Part shown: positions 1-9,132 of the stretch, piece by piece
Layout: each line of letters opens with the position of its first letter
How positions within the stretch are numbered: the first letter of the stretch is position 1
Assembly (NCBI RefSeq): GCF_000429125.1
Contig: NZ_AUBG01000010.1
Span: 149,645 to 213,644, forward strand
Origin: Aequorivita capsosiphonis DSM 23843
GTDB taxonomy: Bacteria > Bacteroidota > Bacteroidia > Flavobacteriales > Flavobacteriaceae
Direction of reading: 5' to 3'
DNA: 64,000 nt
Translations under genes and position numbers: made by a program
Notes under the pieces: model-generated
Database searches by the model: none
What the model saw: the letters and a program-made list of their open reading frames with translations, nothing else
What the model was told of the DNA's origin: nothing

Positions 1-95
1 GAGGAGTTGAGGAGTTGAGGAGTTGAGGAGTTGAGGAGTTGAGGAGTTGAGGAGTTGAGGAGTTGAGGAGTTGAGGAGTTGAGGAGTTGAGGAGT
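1..95. repeat. 8-bp tandem repeat (GAGGAGTT), about 12 copies
   Basis: Perfect head-to-tail copies of GAGGAGTT run from the first base of the window to 95, the last copy lacking one base. The array is cut by the window edge, so its true length is unknown. No gene covers it within the window. An 8-bp unit is not a multiple of three, so inside a reading frame it would be phase-variable; here it appears intergenic. A degenerate sequence of the opposite orientation (CTCCT / CTCATCGACT-like) lies at 598-635, on the other side of the next gene. Confidence 0.97.
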
Positions 96-209
96 AAGAA
101 AATTGATATCAAGTTAAATAACAAAAAAAAATGCAAATAATTTTCAACAAATTTACAGGTTCTATAAATAACTGAATAGCAACAATATACTAACTAAAAA
201 TTAATCAGT

Positions 210-593
210 ATGAAAATTTTCGGTTTTGAAAAATTACAGGTTTGGCAAAAGTCAAGACAGACCTCTATTAAAATTTATAAAGCAACTGCGAATTTTCCTT
301 CGGAAGCCGTGCCTGCCGGCAGGCAGGAAAGATTTGGGCTTACAAGTCAAATGAGAAGAGCTGCTATATCTATTTCGTCAAATATAGCAGAAGGAACCGG
401 AAGACATTCAAACAAAGATAAGGCCCGTTTTACCGAAATCGCATATGGGTCAGCTCTCGAATTATTAAATCAATGTATCCTTTCTAATGATTTGGAATTT
501 TTAAATGAAGAAAAATATCTGGAACTACGACAAAATCTAACCGAAATAACAGCAATGCTAGATGGACTATACAAGTCACAAATTTCCAAATAA
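210..593 (+). CDS. four helix bundle protein (23S rRNA intervening-sequence protein family)
   Basis: A 127-residue protein of the family named after proteins encoded in 23S rRNA intervening sequences; members form four-helix bundles and most have no known function. The diagnostic motif LTSQMRRAAISISSNIAEG is near residues 44-62, followed by a helical half containing YGSALELL. The Avd accessory protein of diversity-generating retroelements has the same fold, but no reverse transcriptase is visible here. Residues 31-41 carry an extra VPAGRQ stretch absent from the usual NFP-to-YGLTSQ link; it is encoded by a GC-rich palindrome at 310-325. The gene stands alone between an octamer array and the efflux operon. 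Family assignment is firm and the function is unknown. Confidence 0.9.
   Translation: MKIFGFEKLQVWQKSRQTSIKIYKATANFPSEAVPAGRQERFGLTSQMRRAAISISSNIAEGTGRHSNKDKARFTEIAYGSALELLNQCILSNDLEFLNEEKYLELRQNLTEITAMLDGLYKSQISK
310..325. repeat. 16-bp perfect GC-rich palindrome inside the four-helix-bundle gene
   Basis: TGCCTGCCGGCAGGCA reads the same on both strands and is far richer in GC than its surroundings. In frame it encodes the VPAGRQ segment inserted between helix 1 and helix 2 of the four-helix-bundle protein. I recall similar CCTGCCGGCAGG elements dispersed in Bacteroidota genomes, so it is read here as an in-frame insertion of a dispersed palindrome; only one full copy is in this window. Confidence 0.75.
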
Positions 594-653
594 ACCCACT
601 CCTAAACTCATCGACTAATACACTTATCGACTATTTAAAAAAACAATCAACAA

Positions 654-1814
654 ATGAAAAAATCATTCTTATTTATAATCTTAATAGCCACGTTGGTCTC
701 TTGTAGCGGCGACAAAAAATCAGTTGATGCTATTATCGATTCTGGCGACCTTTCCGCAGTTAAATCAAAAAGAACGGAGCTGAATCAACAACAACGAGAT
801 CTAAAAACCGACATCGATAAACTCAACGAATATATAGATTCACATGAAAAGAAGGAGCGCCCAGTTTTAATTACAGCAGAAGTAATAAAAGACACTGTTT
901 TTAAACATTTCGTAGAAGTTCAAGGAAATGTGGAAACGGACCAAAACGTTGTATTGAACGCAGAATTTTCTGGTGTGCTTACCAATATATATGTTAAGGA
1001 AGGTCAACGTGTTTCAAAAGGACAGCGTTTGGCAAAAATTGACGATGGTGGTTTATCAAGTCAAGTAGCACAGCAAGAAGCACAGCTTGCGTTATCAAAA
1101 ACTACTTTTGAGCGTCAAGAGCGACTTTGGGAGCAAAAAATAGGTTCAGAAATTCAATTTCTACAAGCCAAAACAACTTATGAAGCCGCCAAGAATGCAA
1201 CACAGCAATTACGCTCGCAGTTAAGCAAAACTATTATCACTGCTCCTTTTAGTGGGGTGGTAGATGATATTATTTCAGATCCCGGACAAGTTGTTTCACC
1301 AGGACAAACGCCAATAATACGTTTGGTGAACTTGAGTAATATGTACGTAAAAGCCGCCATTCCAGAAAACTATATCAAAAACATAAAAAAAGGAACTCAA
1401 GTAAAAGTTAGACTGACTTCTATAAACGAAGAATTTACTGGAACTGTGCGTCAGGTTAGCAACTACATCAACCCAAATAATAGAAGCTTTGAGATACAGG
1501 TTGAGATTCCAAATAAAAACGGATTAGTAAAGCCAAACTTAATCGCTACCGTAAAAGTGAACGATTACACGGCTGAAGATGCAATTACAATTCCTGAGAA
1601 CATACTTCAGGAAAATGCCGCAGGAGAAACTATTGCTTATTTGTATAAACCTGTAAATGATTCTGTGGGTACTGCTAAACGTATCATTCTTGAAACTGGA
1701 CTTTCGTATGAAAACCACACACAGGTAAAATCAGGACTTAAAAAAGGCGATACCATTATTATAGAAGGTGCCAAAACCCTTCGCGATGGCCAAAAAGTAA
1801 CTATCAAAAAATAA
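654..1814 (+). CDS. RND efflux periplasmic adaptor lipoprotein (HlyD/AcrA family)
   Basis: A membrane-fusion protein of 386 residues that would link an inner-membrane RND pump to an outer-membrane TolC channel. The N-terminus is a lipoprotein signal with lipobox LVSC and Cys17 as the lipidated residue. A coiled-coil stretch (about 37-70) precedes the split biotinyl-lipoyl/barrel-sandwich domain (GVLTNIYVKEGQRVSKGQ near 105; GVVDDIISDPGQVVSPGQ near 200), with a helical hairpin between and a beta-barrel after it. It is followed 15 bases later by the pump gene, so the two form an operon. The TolC partner and regulator usually found upstream are not within the window. The substrate cannot be told from sequence. 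Confidence 0.93.
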   Translation: MKKSFLFIILIATLVSCSGDKKSVDAIIDSGDLSAVKSKRTELNQQQRDLKTDIDKLNEYIDSHEKKERPVLITAEVIKDTVFKHFVEVQGNVETDQNVVLNAEFSGVLTNIYVKEGQRVSKGQRLAKIDDGGLSSQVAQQEAQLALSKTTFERQERLWEQKIGSEIQFLQAKTTYEAAKNATQQLRSQLSKTIITAPFSGVVDDIISDPGQVVSPGQTPIIRLVNLSNMYVKAAIPENYIKNIKKGTQVKVRLTSINEEFTGTVRQVSNYINPNNRSFEIQVEIPNKNGLVKPNLIATVKVNDYTAEDAITIPENILQENAAGETIAYLYKPVNDSVGTAKRIILETGLSYENHTQVKSGLKKGDTIIIEGAKTLRDGQKVTIKK

Positions 1815-1829
1815 GAAACCCTTTGCACC

Positions 1830-4800
1830 ATGAGCAAAAACCCGTACAAAGAATTTAGTATTTCATCTTGGGCCATTGATAATAAAATGACAGTCTATGT
1901 AGTGATGGCCATTATTTTATTTTTAGGTGCCTTCGCATATTACAGTATGCCACGAGAGGCCTTCCCAGAAATCATAGAGACAAAGATCTACGTGAGTTCC
2001 GTCAACCCAGGAAACTCGGCGGAGGATGTGGAGAAATTTATCACCGAACCGCTAGAAGAAGAGTTTAAAGACGTTGCTGGTGTAAAGGAAATTACATCCA
2101 CAACGCTTCAGGATTACTCTATTATTATTGTGGAATTTGAGGAAACGGTTGAAATTCCTGTAGCCAAACAATTGGTTAAGGACAAGATAGATCAAGTAAA
2201 AGCTGAAACCACTTGGCCTGTTCTCACCAATGGTGCTAAAGTGGAACCCAATGCTTTCGATCTAAATTTTTCGGAAGAATTTCCTATTCTAAACATCAAC
2301 CTAACTGGGGATTATACGGTTCAAAAATTAAAAGACTACGCCGAATATCTTCAGGATAAGATTGAACTGCTTCCGCAGATAAAAGAAGCAACGATAAGAG
2401 GTGCCGAAGAAAAAGAAGTTGAAATAGGTGTTGACATTTATAAAATGACCGCTTCGCAGGTGAGTTTTGACAATATTATAAATGCCATAAAAGGTGAAAA
2501 TAACACTATTTCTGGCGGAAACATTATCACCAACGGCGTTCAGAAAAACATACGTATTACGGGCGAAATTCAAAACCCGAAAGAACTTGAAAATGTAGTA
2601 GTCAAAAAGGACGATGGGATCATATTTCTAAAAGATATTGCCTCAGTCAAGTTTCAGGAGAAAGATCCAACAACATACGCTCGCGAATATGGCAAACCAG
2701 TGGTCATGCTTGATATTAAGAAGCGCGCCGGAAAAAACATGATCGAGGCCGTTGCGGATATCAAAGAATTATTAGCCTCGGAACAAGAAAATTACTTACC
2801 AAAGAGTCTAGAAATTAGTCTTTCAAACGACCAATCCATAAAAACCGAAAACCAAGTAAATGACTTAGTGAATAACATCATCTTCGGAGTTATTTTGGTG
2901 GTACTCGTTTTGATGTTCTTTTTAGGATTTAGAAATGCACTTTTTGTCGGGTTTGCGATTCCACTCTCTATGTTGATGTCGCTCGTTATCCTTTCAGCAT
3001 TAGGCTTTACGCTAAACACGATGGTTTTGTTTGGTTTAGTGATGGGGCTTGGAATGCTCGTGGACAACGGGATTGTAGTAGTTGAGAACGTGTACACATT
3101 GATGAGCGAAGGAATGTCTCCACGAAAAGCCGCAAAACAAGGAATGGGCGAAATTGCTTGGCCCATCATTGCGTCAACCGCAACCACTTTGGCAGCGTTT
3201 TTTCCACTTGGGCTTTGGCCAGGAACCATAGGTAAATTTATGGTTTATTTCCCTATCACGCTTTCGGTAGTGCTATCATCATCACTTTTTGTGGCGCTTA
3301 TTATTAATTCCATGCTTACTTCAGAATTTATGAAAGTAGAGGAAGAGCCATTGACAAAAAAGAAACTCATTCGTTGGAGTTTAATTTTGATAGGAGTTGG
3401 CGCGATCCTTTTAATCGCAGGTTTTGCGTTGGATATCGCAGCTTTCCGTGGTTTTGGAAACCTAGCAATATTAACGGCGCTATTGCTTTGGCTATATAAG
3501 TATGTATTGGCTGGAGCTGTGGATTATTTTCAGTTTAAATCCCTTAAAAAGCTGGAGAATTCCTATGAGAAAACTCTAAAATACGCTTTGCGCGGAAGAA
3601 AGGCGTATGTGTTTTTCTTCGGAACTATAATCGTTTTAATCCTGTCTTTCGTTTTAGTGGGGTTAGTGCAACCCAAAGTGCTCTTTTTCCCCGAAAATGA
3701 ACCCAATCAGATTATTACCTATATAGAATATCCACAGGGAACGGACATTGAAAAGACCAATGAGCTCACAAAAAAGGTTGAAAAGCGAATTTACGATGCC
3801 ATAAAAAAATACGATGAAAACGGCTACAACTATATGGTAGAATCTGCGGTTTCACAGGTAGGAGAAGGTGCTGGAAACCCACAAACTGATGGAGGACAGA
3901 GCAATGAAATGCCGCAAAAAGGAAAAGTAACGCTTTCTATGCGCGACTATCAACTGCGCCGAGGTGTAAAAAGTAGTGACGTTTTGGAAGAAGTACGAGA
4001 ATCGGTAAAAGGATTTCCCGGTGCTTCCATTATTGTGGAAAAAGATGCCGCAGGACCTCCTGTGGGCTATCCTATAAACATTGAATTGAGTGGAGAGGAT
4101 TATGTGGAAATGCTTCGCGAAGCCGAAAACCTACGTACTTATATTGAAGGACTGGGTATTAGCGGAATCGAAGAACTGAAAATAGACGTAAACAAAGGAA
4201 AACCCGAAATGAATATTACCGTAGATCGTGAAAAAGCGGGGCTGTTAGGCATTTCTACAGGACAAATTGGACAGACCTTGCGACGCGCTATTTTTGGGGA
4301 AGAAGCTTCCACGTACAAAGAAGGCGATGACGATTATGAAATAAATGTGCGGCTTGCAGAACAGTATCGTCACGATGAAAGTGTACTTTTCAATCAGCCG
4401 GTTACCTTTAGAAATAATCAAGGAAAAATTGTGCAAGTGCCAATTTCTTCTATGATTACCAAAAAGAACACGTCTTCTTTTAGCTCTATTAAAAGAAAGA
4501 ATTTAAAGCGTACCATCACTGTTTACTCAAACGTAATTGGTGGGTATAATGGAAACGAAATTGTAAACGATCTTAAATCTGAATTGCAAAGCTATAATCT
4601 TCCAAAAGATATAACGCTTGCTTTTACGGGAGAACAAGAAAAACAAGCGGACAATATGAGTTTCCTATTAATGGCGCTATTTTTTGCCTTAGGAGGAATT
4701 CTGTTGATATTGGTTGCACAGTTTAACTCGCTTTCCAAACCGGTTATCATCTTAACTTCAGTTGTTTTAAGTTTGGCAGGAGTATTCTTGGGCTTAGTAA

Positions 4801-5327
4801 TTTTCCAGATGGATTTTGTGATTATTATGACGATGATGGGGATTATTTCCCTCGCGGGGATTGTGGTGAACAACGCAATTGTATTGATAGATTACACCCA
4901 AATCCTGATAGATCGAAAGATGGACGAACTACAAATGGATGAGGATCAAATGCTAACCAAAAGACAGTATTTTGAAATCATAGTAGCAGGTGGAAAATCA
5001 CGTTTGCGTCCTGTTTTGCTAACTGCCATTACAACTGTTCTAGGTCTTATTCCATTGGCAATTGGATTTAACATAGACTTCTTCGGCCTGTTTACAGATT
5101 ACAGCCCAAATATTTATATTGGTGGAGACAACGTCATTTTCTGGGGTCCACTTGCTTGGACGGTAATCTTCGGATTGATTTTCGCAACTTTCTTAACCCT
5201 GATCGTAGTGCCAGTAATGTTCTATTTGGTAAACCGCGCCAAGATTAAAATTAGAAAGAAACGCAGATTGAAGAAGCTCACTAAAGTAAGAGCGAAACAA
5301 GCTGCTTATAATGATCGGATTGCTTAA
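1830..5327 (+). CDS. RND-family efflux transporter permease subunit (AcrB-like)
   Basis: An inner-membrane proton-driven exporter of 1165 residues. It has the two-fold RND layout: TM1 near 20-40, a large periplasmic porter loop (about 45-340), TM2-6 (about 345-500), a second loop and TM7-12. The motif GLVMGLGMLVDNGIVVVENV in TM4 holds the charged proton-relay Asp, and a second half-repeat appears at GIISLAGIVVNNAIVLIDY. It is longer than AcrB (about 1050) because of an extra membrane/linker segment around 510-580 and a basic C-terminal tail. The start lies 15 bases after the adaptor stop. Whether it exports drugs, bile acids or other hydrophobic compounds is not visible; it lacks an obvious metal-pump signature. 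Confidence 0.93.
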   Translation: MSKNPYKEFSISSWAIDNKMTVYVVMAIILFLGAFAYYSMPREAFPEIIETKIYVSSVNPGNSAEDVEKFITEPLEEEFKDVAGVKEITSTTLQDYSIIIVEFEETVEIPVAKQLVKDKIDQVKAETTWPVLTNGAKVEPNAFDLNFSEEFPILNINLTGDYTVQKLKDYAEYLQDKIELLPQIKEATIRGAEEKEVEIGVDIYKMTASQVSFDNIINAIKGENNTISGGNIITNGVQKNIRITGEIQNPKELENVVVKKDDGIIFLKDIASVKFQEKDPTTYAREYGKPVVMLDIKKRAGKNMIEAVADIKELLASEQENYLPKSLEISLSNDQSIKTENQVNDLVNNIIFGVILVVLVLMFFLGFRNALFVGFAIPLSMLMSLVILSALGFTLNTMVLFGLVMGLGMLVDNGIVVVENVYTLMSEGMSPRKAAKQGMGEIAWPIIASTATTLAAFFPLGLWPGTIGKFMVYFPITLSVVLSSSLFVALIINSMLTSEFMKVEEEPLTKKKLIRWSLILIGVGAILLIAGFALDIAAFRGFGNLAILTALLLWLYKYVLAGAVDYFQFKSLKKLENSYEKTLKYALRGRKAYVFFFGTIIVLILSFVLVGLVQPKVLFFPENEPNQIITYIEYPQGTDIEKTNELTKKVEKRIYDAIKKYDENGYNYMVESAVSQVGEGAGNPQTDGGQSNEMPQKGKVTLSMRDYQLRRGVKSSDVLEEVRESVKGFPGASIIVEKDAAGPPVGYPINIELSGEDYVEMLREAENLRTYIEGLGISGIEELKIDVNKGKPEMNITVDREKAGLLGISTGQIGQTLRRAIFGEEASTYKEGDDDYEINVRLAEQYRHDESVLFNQPVTFRNNQGKIVQVPISSMITKKNTSSFSSIKRKNLKRTITVYSNVIGGYNGNEIVNDLKSELQSYNLPKDITLAFTGEQEKQADNMSFLLMALFFALGGILLILVAQFNSLSKPVIILTSVVLSLAGVFLGLVIFQMDFVIIMTMMGIISLAGIVVNNAIVLIDYTQILIDRKMDELQMDEDQMLTKRQYFEIIVAGGKSRLRPVLLTAITTVLGLIPLAIGFNIDFFGLFTDYSPNIYIGGDNVIFWGPLAWTVIFGLIFATFLTLIVVPVMFYLVNRAKIKIRKKRRLKKLTKVRAKQAAYNDRIA

Positions 5328-5355
5328 TTTATAAGAATAACTATAACATTAAACT

Positions 5356-5393
5356 GACCTGCAGGATTTCATATTTCTTGCAGGTCTTTTTTT
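5356..5393 (+). terminator. Rho-independent terminator after the RND operon
   Basis: GACCTGCA (5356-5363) pairs with TGCAGGTC (5379-5386) and is followed by seven T residues. It sits 30 bases after the pump stop codon and separates the efflux operon from aspS. Confidence 0.88.
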
Positions 5394-5461
5394 ATATACG
5401 ATGTTTTTTTCATTGCTAATAATAATCCCTTCAAAACCACGACAATTCATTTATTACTTGT

Positions 5462-5469
5462 TAAATTTG
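5462..5469 (+). promoter_or_regulatory. putative -7 element of the aspS promoter
   Basis: TAAATTTG matches the Bacteroidota -7 consensus TAnnTTTG and lies 26 bases before the aspS ATG. No clear TTG occurs at the -33 position, so the call rests on one element only. Confidence 0.45.
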
Positions 5470-5494
5470 CTCCTCAATTTTTTTTCAGAATAAA

Positions 5495-7252
5495 ATGTAC
5501 AGAACGCACAATAACGGCCAACTTCGCGCCGCAGATATCAATAAAGAGGTAACACTTTCAGGATGGGTTCAAAAAACTCGTGATAAAGGATTTATGGTTT
5601 GGGTAGATCTTCGCGATCGCTACGGAATTACCCAACTTATCTTTGACGAGGAAAGAACTTCAAAAGAAGTAATGGACCAATGCACCAAATTGGGTCGCGA
5701 GTTCGTAATTCAAGTGAAGGGAACCGTAATAGAACGCGAATCCAAAAATCCGAATATGCCAACTGGCGACGTGGAAATTTTGGTTTCTGAACTTCTTATT
5801 CTGAATGAATCGAAAACGCCTCCCTTCACCATAGAAGACGAAACTGACGGCGGTGAAGATTTACGTATGAAATACCGCTACCTTGACATTCGAAGAAAAC
5901 CGGTACGTGAAAATTTAATTTTTCGTCATAAAGTTGCGATTGCTGTAAGAAACTATCTTTCAACAGAAGGTTTTATAGAGGTAGAAACTCCATATTTAAT
6001 AAAATCAACTCCTGAAGGGGCGCGCGATTTCGTAGTTCCTTCAAGAATGAACGAAGGTCAGTTTTATGCCCTTCCGCAGTCACCTCAAACGTTTAAGCAA
6101 TTGCTAATGGTTGGCGGATTGGACAAATATTTCCAAATAGTAAAATGTTTCCGCGATGAAGATTTGCGTGCCGACCGTCAGCCAGAATTCACACAAATAG
6201 ACTGCGAGATGGCTTTCGTAGACCAAGAAGACATCTTGAACGTTTTTGAAGGCCTGACCAGACATTTGCTAAAAGAAATAAACGGCGTAGAAATTTCTGA
6301 ATTTCCAAGAATAACTTACGACCAAGCCATGGCCAAATACGGAAACGACAAACCAGACATTCGTTTTGGGATGGAGTTTGGCGAGCTAAACAAAGTTACA
6401 CAGCATAAAGACTTCGGCGTTTTTAACCAAGCTGAATTAGTTGTCGGAATAGCAGTTCCTGGAGGAAACAGATTCACAAGAAAAGAAATTGACAAATTAA
6501 TTGACTGGATAAAACGACCACAAGTTGGCGCTTTAGGAATGATCTATTCACGTTGCAATGACGACGGAACTTATAAGTCTTCCGTAGATAAATTTTATGA
6601 CCAAGAAGACTTAGCGAAATGGGCCGAAGTAACTGATGCAAAAGCTGGCGATTTAATCTGTGTTCTTTCTGGAGATAAGAATAAAGTGCGCACCCAACTA
6701 AGTGCCTTGCGAATGCATCTAGCCGAAGAACTCGGTTTAAGAAAGAGCGATGAATTTGCGCCACTTTGGGTTGTAGATTTTCCACTTTTGGAATGGGATG
6801 AGGAAACGGAGCGTTACCACGCCATGCACCACCCGTTTACTTCTCCTAAACCAGGACAACTAGAACTTTTAGACACCAATCCTGGCGAAGTAAAAGCAAA
6901 CGCTTACGATTTAGTTTTAAACGGAAACGAAATCGGCGGTGGTTCTATAAGAATTCACGATAAAAAAACACAAGCATTAATGTTCGATTATTTAGGTTTT
7001 ACCCCTGAAGAAGCAAACGCACAATTCGGCTTTTTGATGGACGCCTTTCAATACGGCGCCCCACCACACGGCGGACTTGCTTTTGGATTGGATAGATTGG
7101 TTGCAATACTTGGCGGACAGGAAACCATCCGTGACTTTATTGCATTCCCTAAAAACAATTCGGGACGTGATGTTATGATTGATGCCCCTGCTCCTATTGA
7201 TGCAAAGCAGTTGGAAGAATTAAATCTTGCCGTTACCCTCTCCAAGAAATAA
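5495..7252 (+). CDS. aspS: aspartate--tRNA ligase
   Basis: Class II aminoacyl-tRNA synthetase of 585 residues, the normal bacterial length, charging tRNA-Asp in the cytoplasm. An N-terminal OB-fold anticodon-binding domain (about 1-110, with [20 protein letters not shown]) is followed by the catalytic core. Motif 2 is seen as [19 protein letters not shown] near 217-235 and motif 3 as [13 protein letters not shown] near 530-542. The region between them (about 285-420) is the bacterial-type GAD insertion. It is preceded by a terminator and a TAnnTTTG element, so it is probably transcribed on its own. Whether the enzyme is discriminating or also charges tRNA-Asn was not determined; no gatCAB genes are present here. 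Confidence 0.97.
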   Translation: MYRTHNNGQLRAADINKEVTLSGWVQKTRDKGFMVWVDLRDRYGITQLIFDEERTSKEVMDQCTKLGREFVIQVKGTVIERESKNPNMPTGDVEILVSELLILNESKTPPFTIEDETDGGEDLRMKYRYLDIRRKPVRENLIFRHKVAIAVRNYLSTEGFIEVETPYLIKSTPEGARDFVVPSRMNEGQFYALPQSPQTFKQLLMVGGLDKYFQIVKCFRDEDLRADRQPEFTQIDCEMAFVDQEDILNVFEGLTRHLLKEINGVEISEFPRITYDQAMAKYGNDKPDIRFGMEFGELNKVTQHKDFGVFNQAELVVGIAVPGGNRFTRKEIDKLIDWIKRPQVGALGMIYSRCNDDGTYKSSVDKFYDQEDLAKWAEVTDAKAGDLICVLSGDKNKVRTQLSALRMHLAEELGLRKSDEFAPLWVVDFPLLEWDEETERYHAMHHPFTSPKPGQLELLDTNPGEVKANAYDLVLNGNEIGGGSIRIHDKKTQALMFDYLGFTPEEANAQFGFLMDAFQYGAPPHGGLAFGLDRLVAILGGQETIRDFIAFPKNNSGRDVMIDAPAPIDAKQLEELNLAVTLSKK

Positions 7253-7305
7253 CATAAACTCGAATATTCAGCTATTTTGAAAGTTTGACTATAAAAAAAT
7301 AGTTT

Positions 7306-7851
7306 ATGAAAATTCTAAAAATCATTACATTTATAGTTTTAGGTCTTTGCATCTTAGCACTATTAGTGTTCTTTGGTGGATGGTTGTACTACAACAATAA
7401 ATTTCCGGTGGACGAGGAAAAATATCCTAACTACGTTGGTTACATAAATCAAGAAACGGCTGCTTTAAACGATGTTTATTCGCTTTGCAATGCTGAAGCT
7501 ATTTACCATGTACATCACGGGGCTTCAGAAAAAGGATATGCCGGCAATAAAAAGCAATTCAGAGATTCTATATTAGCGAATTACAAAAATGAAAATTATA
7601 CTGATTCGGGATATTTAAATTTTCGATTTTTGGTTACATGCGAAGGTAATCCTGGTTGGTTTGAAACCATCCAAGTAGACATAGATTACAACAGCACCCA
7701 TTTTTCCAAAGATCTAGTTATGCAATTGCAAACGCTTACCGCGCAACCTGAAAACTGGAACGTAATTTCAATTGAAGATAATCCCGTTGATTATTATATG
7801 TATGTATCCTATAAACTGAAAGATGGAGAAATCACTGAAATATTACCTTAG
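7306..7851 (+). CDS. hypothetical single-pass membrane protein
   Basis: I do not recognise this 181-residue protein. It begins with one hydrophobic helix (about 5-29, IITFIVLGLCILALLVFFGG), after which a soluble domain rich in Tyr and Asn would face the periplasm. The body contains YHVHHG near 64-69 but no motif I can tie to a family. Its last 29 bases overlap the start of the next gene, which implies coupled translation, and a third small membrane protein follows, so the three probably act in the same envelope process. It starts 53 bases after aspS, without a terminator visible between them. Confidence 0.72.
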   Translation: MKILKIITFIVLGLCILALLVFFGGWLYYNNKFPVDEEKYPNYVGYINQETAALNDVYSLCNAEAIYHVHHGASEKGYAGNKKQFRDSILANYKNENYTDSGYLNFRFLVTCEGNPGWFETIQVDIDYNSTHFSKDLVMQLQTLTAQPENWNVISIEDNPVDYYMYVSYKLKDGEITEILP

Positions 7852-8701
7852 TATACTGCTGCTGACTACCGTTTTTATTTCTTGTGAGAAGAATATTTCC
7901 ACAATGTCAGAAACTGAAAGGAAACAACACTCAGCTAAGCTTTATAAAGATGCACAAAGCTTACATCATGGACAAGGAATACCTATGGTGATGACAAAAT
8001 TAGAAGAAGCCGTTAAAGTGGATCCTAATAATTGTGATGCGCTCCGAGAACTTTCTGTAGCCTATTTAAAGCGAGGATTAATTGATGATTGGAAGATCAA
8101 ATTCGACAAAGCTGCCGCATGTGATCCTAAAATATGGGTACCATGGCGCGGTTATCTTTACGTTCAATTTTTTAGGGATTACGAAAAAGCAGTTGCAGAT
8201 TTTGACGCTTCGGATACGTTAACCCCAAATTTCACAGATGCTCCTCAAGGCCACAGTGTAGATTATTGGCGAGGTATTGCATATTTAGGATTGAAGAATT
8301 ATGGAAACTCCATTGAATATTTTGACCGTTATCTAGACGAAGTAACTGAAAAGAACGGAGAGGATTGGGCAGAACCAACAGCATTTTTATACCGTGGAAT
8401 CGCCCATTATGAAAACCAAAATTCGGAAGCAGCGATCCAAGACTTTGAAAAAATGATTCATTACAACAAAAACACATCAGCAGACGGGAATTATTATAAC
8501 GCCTTAATTCTATTTGAAGATAATAAATGTGAAGAAGCCAAAAAGGAACTAGAGAAGGCAATAGAAAACTTTAATCTTGGTTACTACAATAAGCACGACT
8601 ACACCGAAGTTTTAAAACAAATTTATATTCAGGATCTTAATAATCTAAAAGCTGCGATAGAAAAGGGATGCCGAGGTAAGGAAGAGGTTTTAGATTTATA
8701 A
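7823..8701 (+). CDS. TPR-repeat lipoprotein
   Basis: A 292-residue protein with a lipoprotein signal (lipobox FISC, Cys21) and tetratricopeptide-like helices across about 50-260; phrases such as AVKVDPNNCDALRELSVAYLK and AIQDFEKMIHYN have TPR spacing. TPR lipoproteins act as scaffolds in the periplasm; no partner can be named. The start codon lies inside the end of the preceding gene (29-base overlap). The chosen ATG gives an intact lipoprotein signal, and a later start would remove it. Confidence 0.82.
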   Translation: MEKSLKYYLSILLLTTVFISCEKNISTMSETERKQHSAKLYKDAQSLHHGQGIPMVMTKLEEAVKVDPNNCDALRELSVAYLKRGLIDDWKIKFDKAAACDPKIWVPWRGYLYVQFFRDYEKAVADFDASDTLTPNFTDAPQGHSVDYWRGIAYLGLKNYGNSIEYFDRYLDEVTEKNGEDWAEPTAFLYRGIAHYENQNSEAAIQDFEKMIHYNKNTSADGNYYNALILFEDNKCEEAKKELEKAIENFNLGYYNKHDYTEVLKQIYIQDLNNLKAAIEKGCRGKEEVLDL

Positions 8702-8723
8702 TATTCCAAATTTTAATCATACA

Positions 8724-8984
8724 ATGAAATATTTTATAATCATATTATTCATTTCTATCGTAATAAGCATAAGTATTGGGTTTTATATAAAGCCTGAAGA
8801 CGAAGCTACTGGAAAATTAATAATCGGTCTTTCGCTTATGGCAGGTTTCTTTGTTCTTATGCCGGCGTTTATCTATCATCGTTGGAAAGACAGAAGTGTA
8901 AAGGATTATATGTTGAATAAAGAAAACATATTAAAAATGCAAGAGTATCAAAAGGGTAAAGAGAAAAATAAACGTAAATCTTAA
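8724..8984 (+). CDS. small two-helix membrane protein, unknown function
   Basis: An 86-residue protein with two predicted membrane helices (about 2-21 and 31-52) and a basic, Lys-rich C-terminal tail that should be cytoplasmic. I do not recognise a family. It starts 22 bases after the TPR lipoprotein gene in the same direction and so is probably the last gene of that operon. It ends 100 bases before a large perfect palindrome. Confidence 0.62.
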   Translation: MKYFIIILFISIVISISIGFYIKPEDEATGKLIIGLSLMAGFFVLMPAFIYHRWKDRSVKDYMLNKENILKMQEYQKGKEKNKRKS

Positions 8985-9083
8985 AAATAATTCTAAAAGA
9001 GTAATTATATTTCTCACTTTAAGGTAACTGAATCTTTCTATAGATGACTGGTGGTTTTATTTTCAAAATTAAGGTAGCTGAGT

Positions 9084-9123
9084 GATCTCGATTATCCCGA
9101 TTGCTATCGGGATAATCGAGATC
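9084..9123. repeat. 40-bp palindrome (18-bp perfect arms, 4-base loop) between convergent genes
   Basis: The arms at 9084-9101 and 9106-9123 are perfectly complementary around TGCT. The core CCCGATTGCTATCGGG resembles palindromes I recall as dispersed in Flavobacteriaceae. It lies between the end of the small membrane gene and the end of tadA, which converge on it, so it could serve as a bidirectional terminator, although no clear T-run follows on either strand. Confidence 0.9.
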
Positions 9124-9132
9124 GTACCGAAT

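Noticed and set aside
210-593. Avd-like accessory protein of a diversity-generating retroelement
   Set aside because: The fold is shared, but no reverse transcriptase, template repeat or variable repeat is found nearby.
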